64,000 nt of DNA from the NCBI GenBank assembly GCA_037176705.1, contig CM073887.1, positions 84,578,348 to 84,642,347 on the forward strand. Reading direction: 5' to 3'. This document shows, piece after piece, positions 33,416 through 44,740 of this stretch (position 1 is the first letter of the stretch; each line of letters opens with the position of its first letter). The position numbers and the translations under genes are program-made. This DNA is from Molossus alvarezi (lineage: Eukaryota; Chordata; Mammalia; Chiroptera; Molossidae). Below the pieces are notes generated by a model that saw only the letters and a list, made by a program, of their open reading frames with translations, did no database searches and was not told the origin of the DNA.

Positions 33416-34064
33416 GGAGCAAAGTCCAGGGCACTTGAATGCTGGCTGGATGTGGCTTGCCCTGGCATCCCCTTGTGGAGTAATCTTGGACCTAACCTCC
33501 CACCTCTTTTGTCCCCTCCTTTAGAGGTGAGTCAGCAGCCACTGGACAATGTTACAAAGTATGCAGCCACAGGTATGCAAGGTGTGCTCCTCACCATGAC
33601 AAAGTTCGCCTCAGTGCAACTGAGGAAACAGGGGAATCCTGCCCTGGGATCCAGCCCTGAGGGGCAGGGAGCTGGCCCAGCCACATGTTGTGGATGGCAC
33701 TTTGTCTCATACAATTTAGTCCTTAGCATACTGTGGTCCCGGAGGGAAGGGACATGATCCAGTCACTAATGGGATCAGAACCCAAAGCAGGAAGCCTGTG
33801 TTCCCTCTTTCTAGGCTTCTGGTTTTCTTTTCCTCATGGGTCAGACCTACCCCCTCTGCAGAGCCTCTAGGGGTGAAGTCAGGGAGAACAGCCTCAATCA
33901 GGAACTTTATTCTGCAGGATCCCTGAGGCCTCCACCCACACGGTCCCCTTCTTACATGCAGCTCATCAAAATTTCTTCCAACTATCCCTGTCACCATTCT
34001 CAAGGGACCTCAAGAAGCCTTACTCATAGCAGCACAGTAACCTTGTACATTTGCATAAGGGTCT

Positions 34065-34213
34065 TTTTTTTTTTTTTCCCAAGAGAAAGAGAGATACCGA
34101 TTTGTTGTTCCACTTATTTATGCATTCACTGTATGTGCCCTGACCAGGGATCGAACCTGCAACCTGGTGTATTGGGACAACGCTCTAACCAACTAAGCTA
34201 CCTGGTCAAGGCC
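34065..34213 (-). mobile_element. Short tRNA-derived SINE of a second bat family
   Basis: Reverse orientation. The 5' head reads (complement) CCTTGACCAGGTAGCTTAGT with GGTTCGATCCCTGGTCAGGG, a different body (GAATGCATAAATAAGTGGAA) and an A-tail seen as the T15 run at 34065. CATAAGGGTCTT is duplicated at 34053-34064 and 34214-34225. Confidence 0.88.
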
Positions 34214-35079
34214 ACATAAGGGTCTTGACACAGTCTTTTCCTGTATCTGGTCCTTACCATCCTCCTGGAAGGAAGAGATTGTTGTCAACCTCCCTTATGC
34301 CTGAGTCCCAGAGGAAACTAGCATTCCTGCCCAAGTCCCCAAACCAGTTGGGGCCCAAGCTGGGATGCTAGCCCTCCGACTCCCAGCCCAGTGTTCTTTC
34401 TTGCTCCTCCTTCCTGCATTTCCCAGGATGGCCCTGGGTTTTATGCAACCTCCTCTTCTCACAGAGACTTTTACAAGCATACACTCATTTGATCATAATG
34501 AGGCCAAAGTTCTATGGTTCAGAGAGTCATTCTCTGGATTGGGTCACCTAACTCTGTGAGCTGGGGAAGGCACAGGGTACACCTGCCCCACCAGTGAGCA
34601 TTCCCACATCACTGGGCACAGCCACCCCCAGGCTCAAACCTCCACTGGCTTCCAGACACGATTCCTGCCCTTCGGCCTGGCAGGCTAGGCAGGCGAGGTC
34701 CTCACAGGACCTCTCCCCACACACACTGTTCTGGTAGTGGCACTGAATGCTCCTGCTCTCAGTCCACACCCTACGTTGTCCTTCCTCCAGGCATTTGCAT
34801 ATGTGTCCCCTCTGCCCAGGATGCCTCCCCTTGCCTTCTGCTATATGCGGAGTCACTCTATCCTCTAAGGGCAGGGCAGGCATGGAGCCATGTTCAGGCA
34901 CCAGTGACCCCTCCTCTGGCCCCTCCTCTTGGTACACCAGCAGGGGCAGCTGGCAGACCAGGTGCAAATGGACAAGATGTAAATGGTGTAGACGAAAAGG
35001 GGCTGCATGCTAACCTGACAAGCTCAGGGAGGCCTGCATGGTGGCCTTACAAACTCAGAGACCTAAAGTAACCACATAG

Positions 35080-35625
35080 GATGGTCCGAAATTAAAACTT
35101 CCTAACTAAAGGTGAGTCATGTAGGGTAGTCATGTCCTAGGCTGGTATCTTCCTTGACAAAGGTCAATCTTTACCTCAGCTGATCCTGTCTATTATCTTT
35201 TTGCATCTACAATAACATAACCTTTAGAATGCCAGGGTAATCTCCCTCCCCCAGACCCTCAGGGCACAATCTCCCACAGGACCACAGAACCCTCATTGTT
35301 ACCTTGTTCTCCCACACATCCTCTCTGTGTGCTGTAACGTTCATTGTTAACTACCCTGCACCCGCCAGTGTAAGAGAAGGGTGTGTCTCTCTGGTTTACT
35401 TTGTATCCAATCTCAGAGGTTCCCCACTTTGCTTTCTCCCGCCTCCCTAACCTGTCACCGGTAGATTTCATGTTTCCCTCCTTACGCCTCTTCCTTTATT
35501 ATAATGTATAAAATAGAGATAAACTGTCATTTTCTGGAGCATTTTCTCAATCCATTGTCATCAGTTTGGCAATTGTCGTCAGTTTGGCTCAAATAAACTC
35601 ATAAAAATTCTCTACAGGTTTGGAC
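35080..35625 (+). mobile_element. Probable solo LTR
   Basis: The stretch has retroviral LTR architecture: TATAAAAT at 35507-35514, AATAAA at 35592-35597 about 80 bases later, then CTCTACA as a plausible end. No partner LTR or internal region is nearby. Ends are uncertain and no target duplication was found. Confidence 0.4.
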
Positions 35626-38284
35626 GTTTCTTATGTTGACCGTGGAGTTGCCCTTGATGGTGCCCAGGCCAGTGCGTGCCCCAGGCGTGGCTGTGTCTGG
35701 CAGCCCCAGGCATGGGAAGGAGGCATGGTCCTACTCCAGCCCTTCCCGGGGCTCGTTTCCTCCTCTCTGTTTCTCCGTTTGCCTTCTAAAAAATGGGACA
35801 ATCTACATTCTAGAAATTACAGCTTCCTCCCCACTCCCTTTCCCTACTCTCAAAAAGTGCTTGGGGAAGGATCAGACAGGACACCAGTGAATTAGGATGG
35901 CTTCTGGACCCCACCCCATGAGACGTGCAGGCCCTGGCTTGGCCGGACACACCCACTCCCGGCTCCTCAGCCGCCATGGGAGGAGGCATCACCACACCTC
36001 TCAACAGCCCATGGCTTTAAGACTTTCTAGAATTTGGAGGCACAGGGCCCTCTAAAGGGCTAGAGAGGGAGGGGGCCCTCCTCATTCATCAGGCAGACTC
36101 AGCCACCACCACCACTGATTCCTCTAGCTCACAACTTTCACTTCCATTTTCTCATATACTCCCCACAGTTGTTTCCTAGCTGTAGGAACAGTCATTCCCG
36201 GGGTCTAAGTGAGGAAACTGAGGCTCAACGAAGCTCAGAGAGGGATGCCCAGGGTAAGGGCAGAAAACCAGGAGTCCGTGGGCGAGCCTTGGTCTGGGCT
36301 CCACTTGACTCCCTAGGGGCCGTACCTGTGCCTACAGGGCAGGACGGCAAGGATGTGGACCCCACGGTACCGGGCACCCTGCCAGGAGCCCCCTCCATGC
36401 GCATCCCCCAGGTGGCATCACTAACCGACAGATATGGAGCCAAATGGTCCCGGGTTCAGATTCCAGCATTTCACGTACTCACTGTGCCACCCCAGGCAAG
36501 CCCTTACTCTATTTTCCTGCTGATAAATGATGTGAGGATAAGAACCACAGAGTCCACATATTGGTTACGGCCTGTTTCCATCAGTCAGATCCCAATGTGC
36601 CCTGAGCCCCTGCTTTGACCTGGTGCCCAATCCAGCAGATCCTGCCTCAAGGAAGAGGCCAGCCTGGCCCCAGTTCTCAGCCGAGTCTCCCCTGGTACAC
36701 TAGGGCAAAGACATGTGTCACGGTCTGGGAATGAGCCAGGGTTGGGAGCGAACCAGTCGGTAGGCTGAGCCAGATACTTCCTAGTGCTGGCTGAGGTGGC
36801 ACCAAAGCTGGTCATTGACCACAGGCCCAACCCTCCTTCAGGGGCTCTCCACCTTCCCTCCTGTAGTATCACCATCCCCATTCTACACATGAAGAAACTG
36901 AGGCCCAGAAGAGTTTCCGAGCCCACCCACACTCAGGATGGAGCTAGGATCTGAACCCAAAAAGACCAGTCAGAGCCCAGCTCTTTCTCCTCAAGCTCTG
37001 GGGCCCTAGGCTCAGCCACCATGACTTCACCCCCTCAAGCTTCCTGTGAAAGAGGCCTAGGCAGGTTAACTCATTTTCCTGGGGGACCTGCCTCCCTCCC
37101 ATCCTGTGAAGAATCCTCAGTGGGTCCAAATGACCCAAGGCCTTGGAAGGGAAGGGAGGCCCCACACTGCAGAGAAAACTGAGGCTGGACAGCCAGGCTG
37201 GGACTCACTCCAGGGTTGCCCAACCCAGAGCCCATGCTCTCTCTTTGTGCTCTCTCCCACCCAACTGTTGTGGTCCCCCCAAAGCTCACCTTGGCCCCAA
37301 CGACCCCACTGGGTCCCTACACCTGGCAGGAGACGCCACACCCTGCTGCAGCCAAGCCGTGTGGTCCCTACCTGTGCCCCGGAAGGGGCTGTGGAAGCGG
37401 TGGACAGGTACCAGCAGACACAGATGGGCACCTTCTGGGGCCTTCAGTGTGCAGCTGACAGACTTTGGCACTATCTGCACCTCCCCTGAGCAATCATTAA
37501 CCCTGCCAGAGGCCACACCTCCTGGGATGAGGAAGACTTCTCCAAGGTCACCGACCACAGCTAGGGAGGGGGCAGGACCTTGGCGACAGGCTTCAGTGCT
37601 CCGTGGATGGAGGTCCAGGCCACAAGAGAGAGGGCCTGGCAGAGCCTGAGCCCAGAGTACCTGGGCAGGCAGGAGGAGGGAAGGGTGACAGTGGATGTCC
37701 TGGGCAACATCCGTGCCCTTGGTCCCCTCCCCGATACAAGAGTCTTCAAGGGACCTGTGGAGAAGGTGCGAGATGGTGAGGTCAGGAGAGGGAACTAGTA
37801 AAATAGTGTAACAAACAAACATGAGGTTTCCACAGAGGAATGAGGCCAGCCTTGAGCTTGGGTATTGTGATTATGCCCTGCTGAGGCCCTCAGAGGGTAG
37901 GACCCTCCCTGGGAGCCTGATCTTCCTCTCCCTGTAGCATGATATCACACATCTGCATTCATAACTTGGAGGAAATAATATTACTTACATCACAGGATCC
38001 TTGTGAAGATAAAACCAAATAATGGAGATGCCATTCCAGGTATGGGGCCTGGCATGTAGCAGGGAAATCACCACCACTGTCTGGACCCCCAGGACACTGA
38101 ACTTGCAGCTTTCTCAGGACACAAGCCCACACTGTCTTATCATAACCCTGAGTGACCCTCTCCTTGTGGGCAGGAGCCACACCTGACTCACACTCAGTAG
38201 ATATGTATCAGGTACTTACTGTATGCCAGGCACTAAATTTAACAGGGATCTTTGTTCCCCAACTGCCCAAATTCAAAACAATTA

Positions 38285-38800
38285 TCAAAACAGACATGCA
38301 TGTACATCCATTTTCACAGCAGCATCATTCAGCTAAAATGTGGAAGCAGCCCAAGTGTCCATCAACAGATAATGGATTAACAAAAGGTGATATATACACA
38401 AATGGAATATCATTCAACCAAGGCAGGAATTCTGACACATGCTACAACATGGATAAACCTTGAGAACATTATACTAATGTCCTCAAAAAAGACTGCCAGC
38501 CACAAAAAAGACCGTGAATCTACTCTATGAGGGATCTAGAGTAGTCACATTTATAGAGGCAGAAAGTGGAATGGTAGCTGCCAGGGGCTGAGGGGCGGGG
38601 GAAACAGGAAGCTATTATTTCATGGGCAGAGTTTTCAGTTTTGCAAGATGAAATGAGTTCTGAAGATAGATGATAGTGATGGTTACACAACAGTGTAAAA
38701 GTATTTAATGCCACTGACTGTACATTTGAAATGGTTAAGATAGTAAATTTTATGTTATGTGTATTTTACCACAATAAAAATAATACTTTTTAAATACTAC
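38285..38800 (+). repeat. L1 3'-end fragment
   Basis: Standard L1 tail text: AGTGTCCATCAACAGATAATG, ATGGAATATCATTCAACC, GGTAGCTGCCAGGGGCTG, ending GTGTATTTTACCACAATAAAA. Confidence 0.8.
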
Positions 38801-39194
38801 AAGCTTAAAAGGTGAAGAAACCTGGGTGAAGGCAAAACAAGCGAGAAAAATGAGGAGAATCTAGACCTGAATAGAGTCCTCAAACTATTTAAATATTTGC
38901 CCCCTAAATTTTGGGCAGTTGTCAGAGGTGGGCCATGAATTGAATTCCAAGGCAAGGTAAAAGGGAAACAGGATCCATTAAGTTCAGCATCCATCCATTA
39001 AAAAAGGAAAAAAAAAAAAGATGAGAGAGAACGTACCAGAATCTGGGAGCTATGGTACAATTCTGAGTTCTGATACCTGAGAGGTGTCTTCCATGTGTCT
39101 CCAAGGAGAGGATGCTGCAGGAGGTGGACGACACTTGATATGACTATTATAAGGCAGTTGTGCAGAGATCAGGCTCAAGGGTCAGGGCCTGCAT

Positions 39195-39370
39195 TCAGTT
39201 GTGGTGGGACTTACAGAACCTCTCTAAGCCTCAGTTTCCACAATCTGTAAATTGTGGGTAATGTATGAAACCTACCTCAGAAGGTAGTGGTGAGGATTAA
39301 ATGAAGTCACACATTTAAAGTCCCAAGCACAGTGCCCAAGCTAGTGTAAAGTCTCAGCAAATGTTAGTGT
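39195..39370 (+). repeat. MIR fragment
   Basis: AACCTCTCTAAGCCTCAG, CTGTAAATTGTGGGTAATG, GGTGAGGATTAAATGAAG and CAAGCACAGTGCCC are consecutive MIR landmarks. Confidence 0.75.
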
Positions 39371-39904
39371 TTGGAGTGGGTGGTGGAATGGCTGGTGACC
39401 TAACTGCTAGCAGGACAGGCAGGTGACTCCATTCCAGGCTGCAGGTCAGCCCCAGAGCAAGGGAATCAGCTGGCCTCTCTGCCAACTCCCAGCTCTCCCC
39501 TCCTCCCCTAGTGCTGACTGCTAGACCATCAGCTCTGAGTCACTGCTCTGGCCACCAGAGGGTGTGTCCTGGCCTTCCCAGACCTTTGGACAGCATCTGG
39601 ATGAGCCAGGTGAGGCCTGATGGTGCCCTCCCATCTCAAGGGGGCATATGTCTGCCTGCCACAAGGCATCTAAGAAGCTTAGGCCAAGGCCCAGGGTCAC
39701 TCAGGAAGCAGCTGGTGGCCAGGCAGACAGTGGGACTAAGAGGTTAGGATGTGAATTTAGATTACCTGGGTCCTAATCCCCTGCCCATTACTTACCAGTT
39801 AGTGGCCTTGGGCAAGGCAGCTCATCTCTCTGAGACTCAATGTTCTCATCTGTAAAATTAGCATAACAGCAGAACCCAACTCAGTTAATAAAAATTAGTC
39901 AGGC

Positions 39905-40152
39905 AGCCCTGGCCAGTTTTGCCCAGTGGTTAGAGCATCGGCCTGCGGTCCGGAGAGACCCGGGTTCGGTTCCCGCTAAGAGCATGTACCTCGGTTGCAG
40001 TTTGTCCCCGCCCCCGGATGGTCGTGGGGGTGGCAGCCACTCGATGTGTCTTTTTCACGTTGATGTTTCTCTCTCTCTCTCTTTTCCTCTCTCTCCCTCC
40101 CACTCTATCTGTACAAAAAAATGGAAAAATGTCCTCAGGTGAGGATAAAAAA
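39905..40152 (+). mobile_element. Ves-type SINE, inserted in a MIR
   Basis: GCCCTGGCCAGTTTTGCCCAG head, GGTTCGGTTCCCGC, full body and A-tail. AAAAATTAGTCAGG is duplicated on both sides. The flanks together form one MIR (CATCTGTAAAATTAG ... GGCACTTAGCACAGGG). Confidence 0.92.
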
Positions 40153-41494
40153 AAAAAATTAGTCAGGTAATGCAGCCAGGCACTTAGCACAGGGAAGGCA
40201 ATAGACATGTGCATGAGGAAGTGATTCAGATGCACATCAGCCTTGTGTTGTGGCCACTGTCTTGGGTGGTAGTTTTTAAATCTGAAACAGAAAAACTTTG
40301 CATTTCCTGTCTTTGCTGTGCGCACCCACTATATGTTCAGAAATTAATCAAGTCCTCACTTGTCCCTAGCTGTATGACATTGAACAAGCCATTCCTCTCT
40401 GAGCTGCCACTTCATCAACAACATGGAGACCCCCCACAACACACACCAGGTGTATGGCTTCAGAGGCCACCTGGAGAGCCTGCACTGAAGGTCGCCCAGT
40501 GCTGAAAATGTGTCCAGTCCCTTCTCAAATTCCCAGTCATCCCTTCATGTTGCACATGGCTTTGCAGAGTACAAAATTCCTTCACTGCTCTGTTCAAGAA
40601 CAGCCCCTTGGTGTCAGAAATTCATAGTCTCTCACCCTAGAAAGAACTTAGGGACCCAAGAAACCAACGCCTTCCCCCCACCCAGACCCCTGAGCCCCTT
40701 TCCAGTGCACACATCGTCTCTAAAACACTCCCTTCCAAGTTGCTGTTCTGCCATAGCTTGCACATTTCCAGTGATGAAGAGCTCACCTCCTTCCATGGCT
40801 ACCACCCAATGGCCCCAGGTGTATGTGTTTTATTGAGTTGAGAGCTGCCTTGGCCACTTCCACTGGGCTTGCATTCTGGGAGCACCAGACCCCACTTGCT
40901 CTCTCTGCTCTGGGACAGCCCCCGCCCTTCCCCCCCTTCCCTCAGACTCTTACAATCACTCCCCACCACCATCACAGGCAAGCGTCGCAGCCAGGCAGAC
41001 CTGGGTTCACTTTACAGCTCTGTCATTTCCTGGCTGTGTGACCTAGTTGGGCAAGCCACTCTACATCTCTGAGCCTGTTTCCACATGAGGAAAATATGGG
41101 GAAGTAAAATAATTACCGTGGCTATTTACTTTCAGCACTGTTATTGGAGCTCGAGACAGAACATGCCCTCGTGAGGCCCAATGCCACTTCTGTGTTCAAC
41201 AAATGGCATGTCTACTTTGTGCCAGGCACTGTGCTAGACCCTGGTGGGACAGGGATGGTGTGCACATCCCTGCTCCTCCACAGGGAGACTCTGTGAGAGC
41301 AGAGTAAGCCAGAACCAAGAGGAAGGAAAAGAAAGACCAGACAGAGTGAAAAGTGTGTCCAAAAGCCCCTTCTGGAAAGAGCTGGCCCTTGGGAGACTAA
41401 GGTGGCTGGAACTCAGAAGTCAGTTTTGTTCAAAAGATCAGGTTTCAAAAACTACTATACATTCATAGTAGTAATTTTTTAAGACATGCCTATG

Positions 41495-41740
41495 GCCCTG
41501 GCCGCTTTGGCTCAGCAGTTGGAACACCAGCCTGCAGACTGAAGTGTTATGGGTTTGATTCCCGGTCAAGGGCATGTACCTGAGTTGCAGGTTCAATTCC
41601 TGGTGCTGGTCAGCATCATGCAGGAGGCAACTAATCGATGTGTCTTTCTCACATCTCTCTCCCCTTCCCTTCCACTCTATCTAAGAATTAATGGAAAAAT
41701 AGCCTCAGGTGAGAATTAACAAAAAACAACAACAACAAAA
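41495..41740 (+). mobile_element. Ves-type SINE, older copy
   Basis: GCCCTGGCCGCTTTGGCTCAG head, body and AAAAAACAACAACAAC tail. An imperfect AAGACATGCCTATG / AAGACACCCTTATG duplication flanks it. Confidence 0.88.
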
Positions 41741-41743
41741 AAG

Positions 41744-42540
41744 ACACCCTTATGTTCACTGAAGCATTAGTCACAGTAGGAAAGACATGGAAACAACCTA
41801 AAGAAAAATACACGTTTGTTGAAGAATTAACCAAAGTGAGATAGAAAGCAAGCTCTTCTTCATCTACTAAAGGTAGATGAATAGATAAAGAAAATGTGAT
41901 ATATAGTGGTATATTATTCAGACATAAAAAATAAGGAAATCCTGCCCTGGCCGGTTTGGCTCAGCGGTTAGAGCGTCCACCAGCGGTCCGGAGAGGCCCG
42001 GGTTCGGTTCCCGCTAAGGGCATGTACCTCGGTTGCAGTTTGTCCCCGGCCCTGGTTGGTCGTGCGGGTGGCAGCCACTCGATGTGTCCCTTTCACATCG
42101 ATGTTTCCCTCTCTCTCTTCCTCTCTCTCCCTCCCACTCTGTCTGTACAAAAAATGGAAAAATGTCCTCGGATGAGGATTAAAAAAATAAATAAATAAAT
42201 AAGGAAATCCTGTCATTTGGGACAGGATTGATCTGGAGAGCATCAAGCTAAGTAAGTGAAATGAGCCAGACAGGGAGAGACAAATGTTTCATGATCTCAT
42301 TTATATGTGGAATCTTTAAAAAAGTCAAATACATAGAAAGAGATTGTAGAATGGTGGTTGCCAGGGGCTGGAGTTTGGGGAAAATGGAAAGATGTTGGTC
42401 AAAGGGTACAAACTTTCAGTTATAAGATGAATAAGTTCCAGGAGTTTAATGTACATCAAGGTGACTAATTTAACAATCTGTTCCTATCTTATACTTGAAA
42501 GTTGCTATGAGAGTAGAGCTTCAACGTCCTCATCATAACA
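41744..42540 (+). repeat. L1 3'-end fragment interrupted by a SINE and by a foreign ~55-bp block
   Basis: L1 tail text (GGAAACAACCTAA, ATGTGATATATAGTGG, TATTATTCAGACATAAAAAA, GAATGGTGGTTGCCAGGGGC) is continuous apart from the SINE at 41944-42197 and a block at about 41813-41866 that is not L1. Confidence 0.7.
41944..42197 (+). mobile_element. Ves-type SINE, young copy inside L1
   Basis: Near-consensus head CCCTGGCCGGTTTGGCTCAG and GGTTCGGTTCCCGC. A perfect ATAAGGAAATCCTG duplication lies on both sides. Confidence 0.94.
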
Positions 42541-43640
42541 ACAACAAATGGCAATTATGTAGGTGAAGGATGTAACTGATCTTATTAAACATTTTGCAAT
42601 ATATGCATGTATCAAATAATCATATTATACACCTTAAGCTTACACAATGTTATATGTCAATTATATATCAATAAGTCTGGAGGGGGAAAGACAGACTACT
42701 AACACAATGGGTTGGATATCAAAAACATGATGCCATGTAAAAGAAGGAGGCATTTACACAGCTAGCCATTCTACTTACATGAAGTTCTAAAGACATAAAC
42801 TAATCTACAGTGACAGGAACCAGATCAATAGTCATGTCTGGAGAGGACTGACTTGGAGGGGGCAAGAGGGAACTTTCTAGAGTGATGAAGATGTTCTGGA
42901 TCTTGATTAGGGTTTTAGTTATACAAAGGTATATATTTATGGAAAATTCAGTAAGCTACACACATAAGGCTTGTGCATTTCACCGTATAAAGTGTACCCT
43001 AAATTAGGCCTTAATGTAGTTCTAATTAAAAAAAAAAAATGTTTGTTGAAGAATGAACCAGAGTGAGGTAGAAAGCAAGCTCTTCTTCATCTACAAAATG
43101 GGCATTACAGCAGAACCCAACTCAGAGGTTTGTTATAAAGATTAATCAAGTAATGTAGTCAAGCACCTAGCACAGGGCAAGTGACAGCAAGACATGAGGA
43201 AGCAGTTCAGATGCACAACAGGCTTCCTTCATAGCCACTGAATAGAAATTCTGAGCCTTGTCACTTTTAGCAAAATCCCTCACCTCACTATGCGTCAGTT
43301 TTCAAATTTATAAAACAAGGATAATAATATTCCCACACTAGGTTGTTAGAGTTTACGAATACCTATGTTAATTCACGTTAAGCACTTAGAATATGGTTTG
43401 GCTTGTGGTAAAAGCTCAACAAACGAAAGCTTTAAAAAATAAATTGGCCTCAGTCTCTCTCTATTGCTTCTGTAACTTGTTTCCTGATCCCACTTCTTCT
43501 GCGGCTCACTTCTATCTCTATGACTTTCTAAATTAATTTTCTCATTAAAAAAAAATAAGTTGTTCTCAAAGTAGCAGGTCTCACCAGCAGATGGGCCAAG
43601 TCCCAGCCTAGAAAAGGAGGCCTCATGGGTCACTCTCTGG
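42541..43640. other. Non-coding, partly repeat-derived stretch
   Basis: AT-rich sequence to about 43030, then a MIR-related duplicated segment (43040-43241) and another MIR-like piece to about 43420. No gene seen. Confidence 0.5.
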
Positions 43641-43658
43641 GAGAGGAAGTCTTCAGGG

Positions 43659-43711
43659 ACTACAACTCCCTACATGACCTGGCCAGAGAGGCGCACGCTG
43701 GGAGTTGTAGT
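43659..43711. promoter_or_regulatory. Inverted pair of ZNF143/THAP11-type (SBS) motifs
   Basis: ACTACAACTCCC lies on the plus strand at 43659-43670. ACTACAACTCCCAGCGTGC lies on the minus strand at 43693-43711, close to the published SBS consensus. They stand about 400-500 bp before the CpG-rich island. Confidence 0.7.
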
Positions 43712-44129
43712 CCTGGACCGGCTTAATACGCCCAAAGATGCGGGGCATCAGGAATAACCTGGGGGCTCGGGATGGCCGCAGGCCTGAACAGGTGTCTACC
43801 ATCCTCTGGTCCAGGCTGGTCTAGTGATGGGCATACGACTCCTCTCGTCACTGGAATTTCCCAACTTCCCCAAGGAGGTATTATTGCTCTCATTTCACAG
43901 ACGAGGAAACTGAGGCTTAGAAAATGGCCCAAACGGAGGAACCAAGATCGGATGACTCCAGAGTTTTCTTTGTATACGGATTCCTGCCCATCCGAGGCTG
44001 GAGAAGGACAAACTCTCCGAGAAGCAAAGGCTCTTTAAACAGCCACGAAGTCATATTAATTTAACAGATGAAGAGACGGCGTCAGTCAACTAGCCCAAGG
44101 TTATGCAGCCAGTAGCCGGCGACTGGAAC

Positions 44130-44740
44130 GCCAGGCTCTGGACTGTTCGCCCTGGCAGGCCCGTGGCCTCCGGAAACCGAGTGGGCGTGACCGAACCCCG
44201 TCCCGCCCCCTTCCACCTCTCGCTCCCGCGCGCTTGGTGTAATCCAGGTAGTTCCATACGCGCGCGGGAGTGGGGGGTAAAAGCTGCGCAGCCAGCGTGG
44301 CTCCCGCGCGCGCGCGCGCGCGGGCGCGCTCGCCCAGTGGTGAGGTCCGCGGACCGTCCCACTGCGCGGGGCCAAGGGAGGCGGGGGGTGCGCGGCAGGT
44401 GGCGTTTGTGCCGCAGCGGGACCAGGACCCCGGGCTGCAGCGGGAGCGACGCGCCGGCCGCCCGGTGGAGGTGGAGCCCCGCAGCGGCCCCAGGTAACCC
44501 CGAACCCAGACCCTGCGCCGTGCGCCCTAGCCGCAGGGACAGCGAGGACGGAGCGATAGGGACCAGCAACGGGCTGGCAGAGTAGCGCAGGGACTTCTGC
44601 GAGCCTTCTGCCCGCATCCGCAGGGCCGAAGCTCGCTGTCCCGGGACCCTGAACCAGAGCCGCTCCGCTTAGCGGTCCGCCCGCTAGGGCCAAGCGCCCC
44701 ATTTGGGAAGTCTGGGAACTACAAGTCCCAGCGTGCTCTG
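44130..44740. promoter_or_regulatory. CpG-rich promoter-like island
   Basis: Dense CpG and GC boxes, an (CG)n run at 44305-44322 and, at 44718-44736, a third SBS motif ACTACAAGTCCCAGCGTGC. A plus-strand donor CAG|GTAACC at 44493/44494 suggests a possible non-coding first exon. It could serve the distal CDHR2 transcript (minus), a divergent lncRNA, or an alternative RNF44 start. Boundaries are approximate. Confidence 0.65.

Larger units (their letters stand above)
31704..44100 (-). other. CDHR2: Presumed CDHR2 5' intron / UTR region
   Basis: No convincing signal-peptide exon was found. Contents: a G-rich GGTGRTG array at 33190-33415, SINEs at 34065, 39905, 41495 and 41944, an L2-like piece near 34770-34860, a probable solo LTR at 35080-35625, L1 3' ends at 38285 and 41740, and MIR pieces. 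The assignment to CDHR2 rests on gene order and on the missing leader exon. Confidence 0.5.

Noticed and set aside
37640..37720. Minus-strand CTCCTCCTGCCTGCCCAG|GTACTC as a possible CDHR2 leader exon
   Set aside because: It has a leucine-rich look in one frame only, no ATG in that frame, and the wrong phase.
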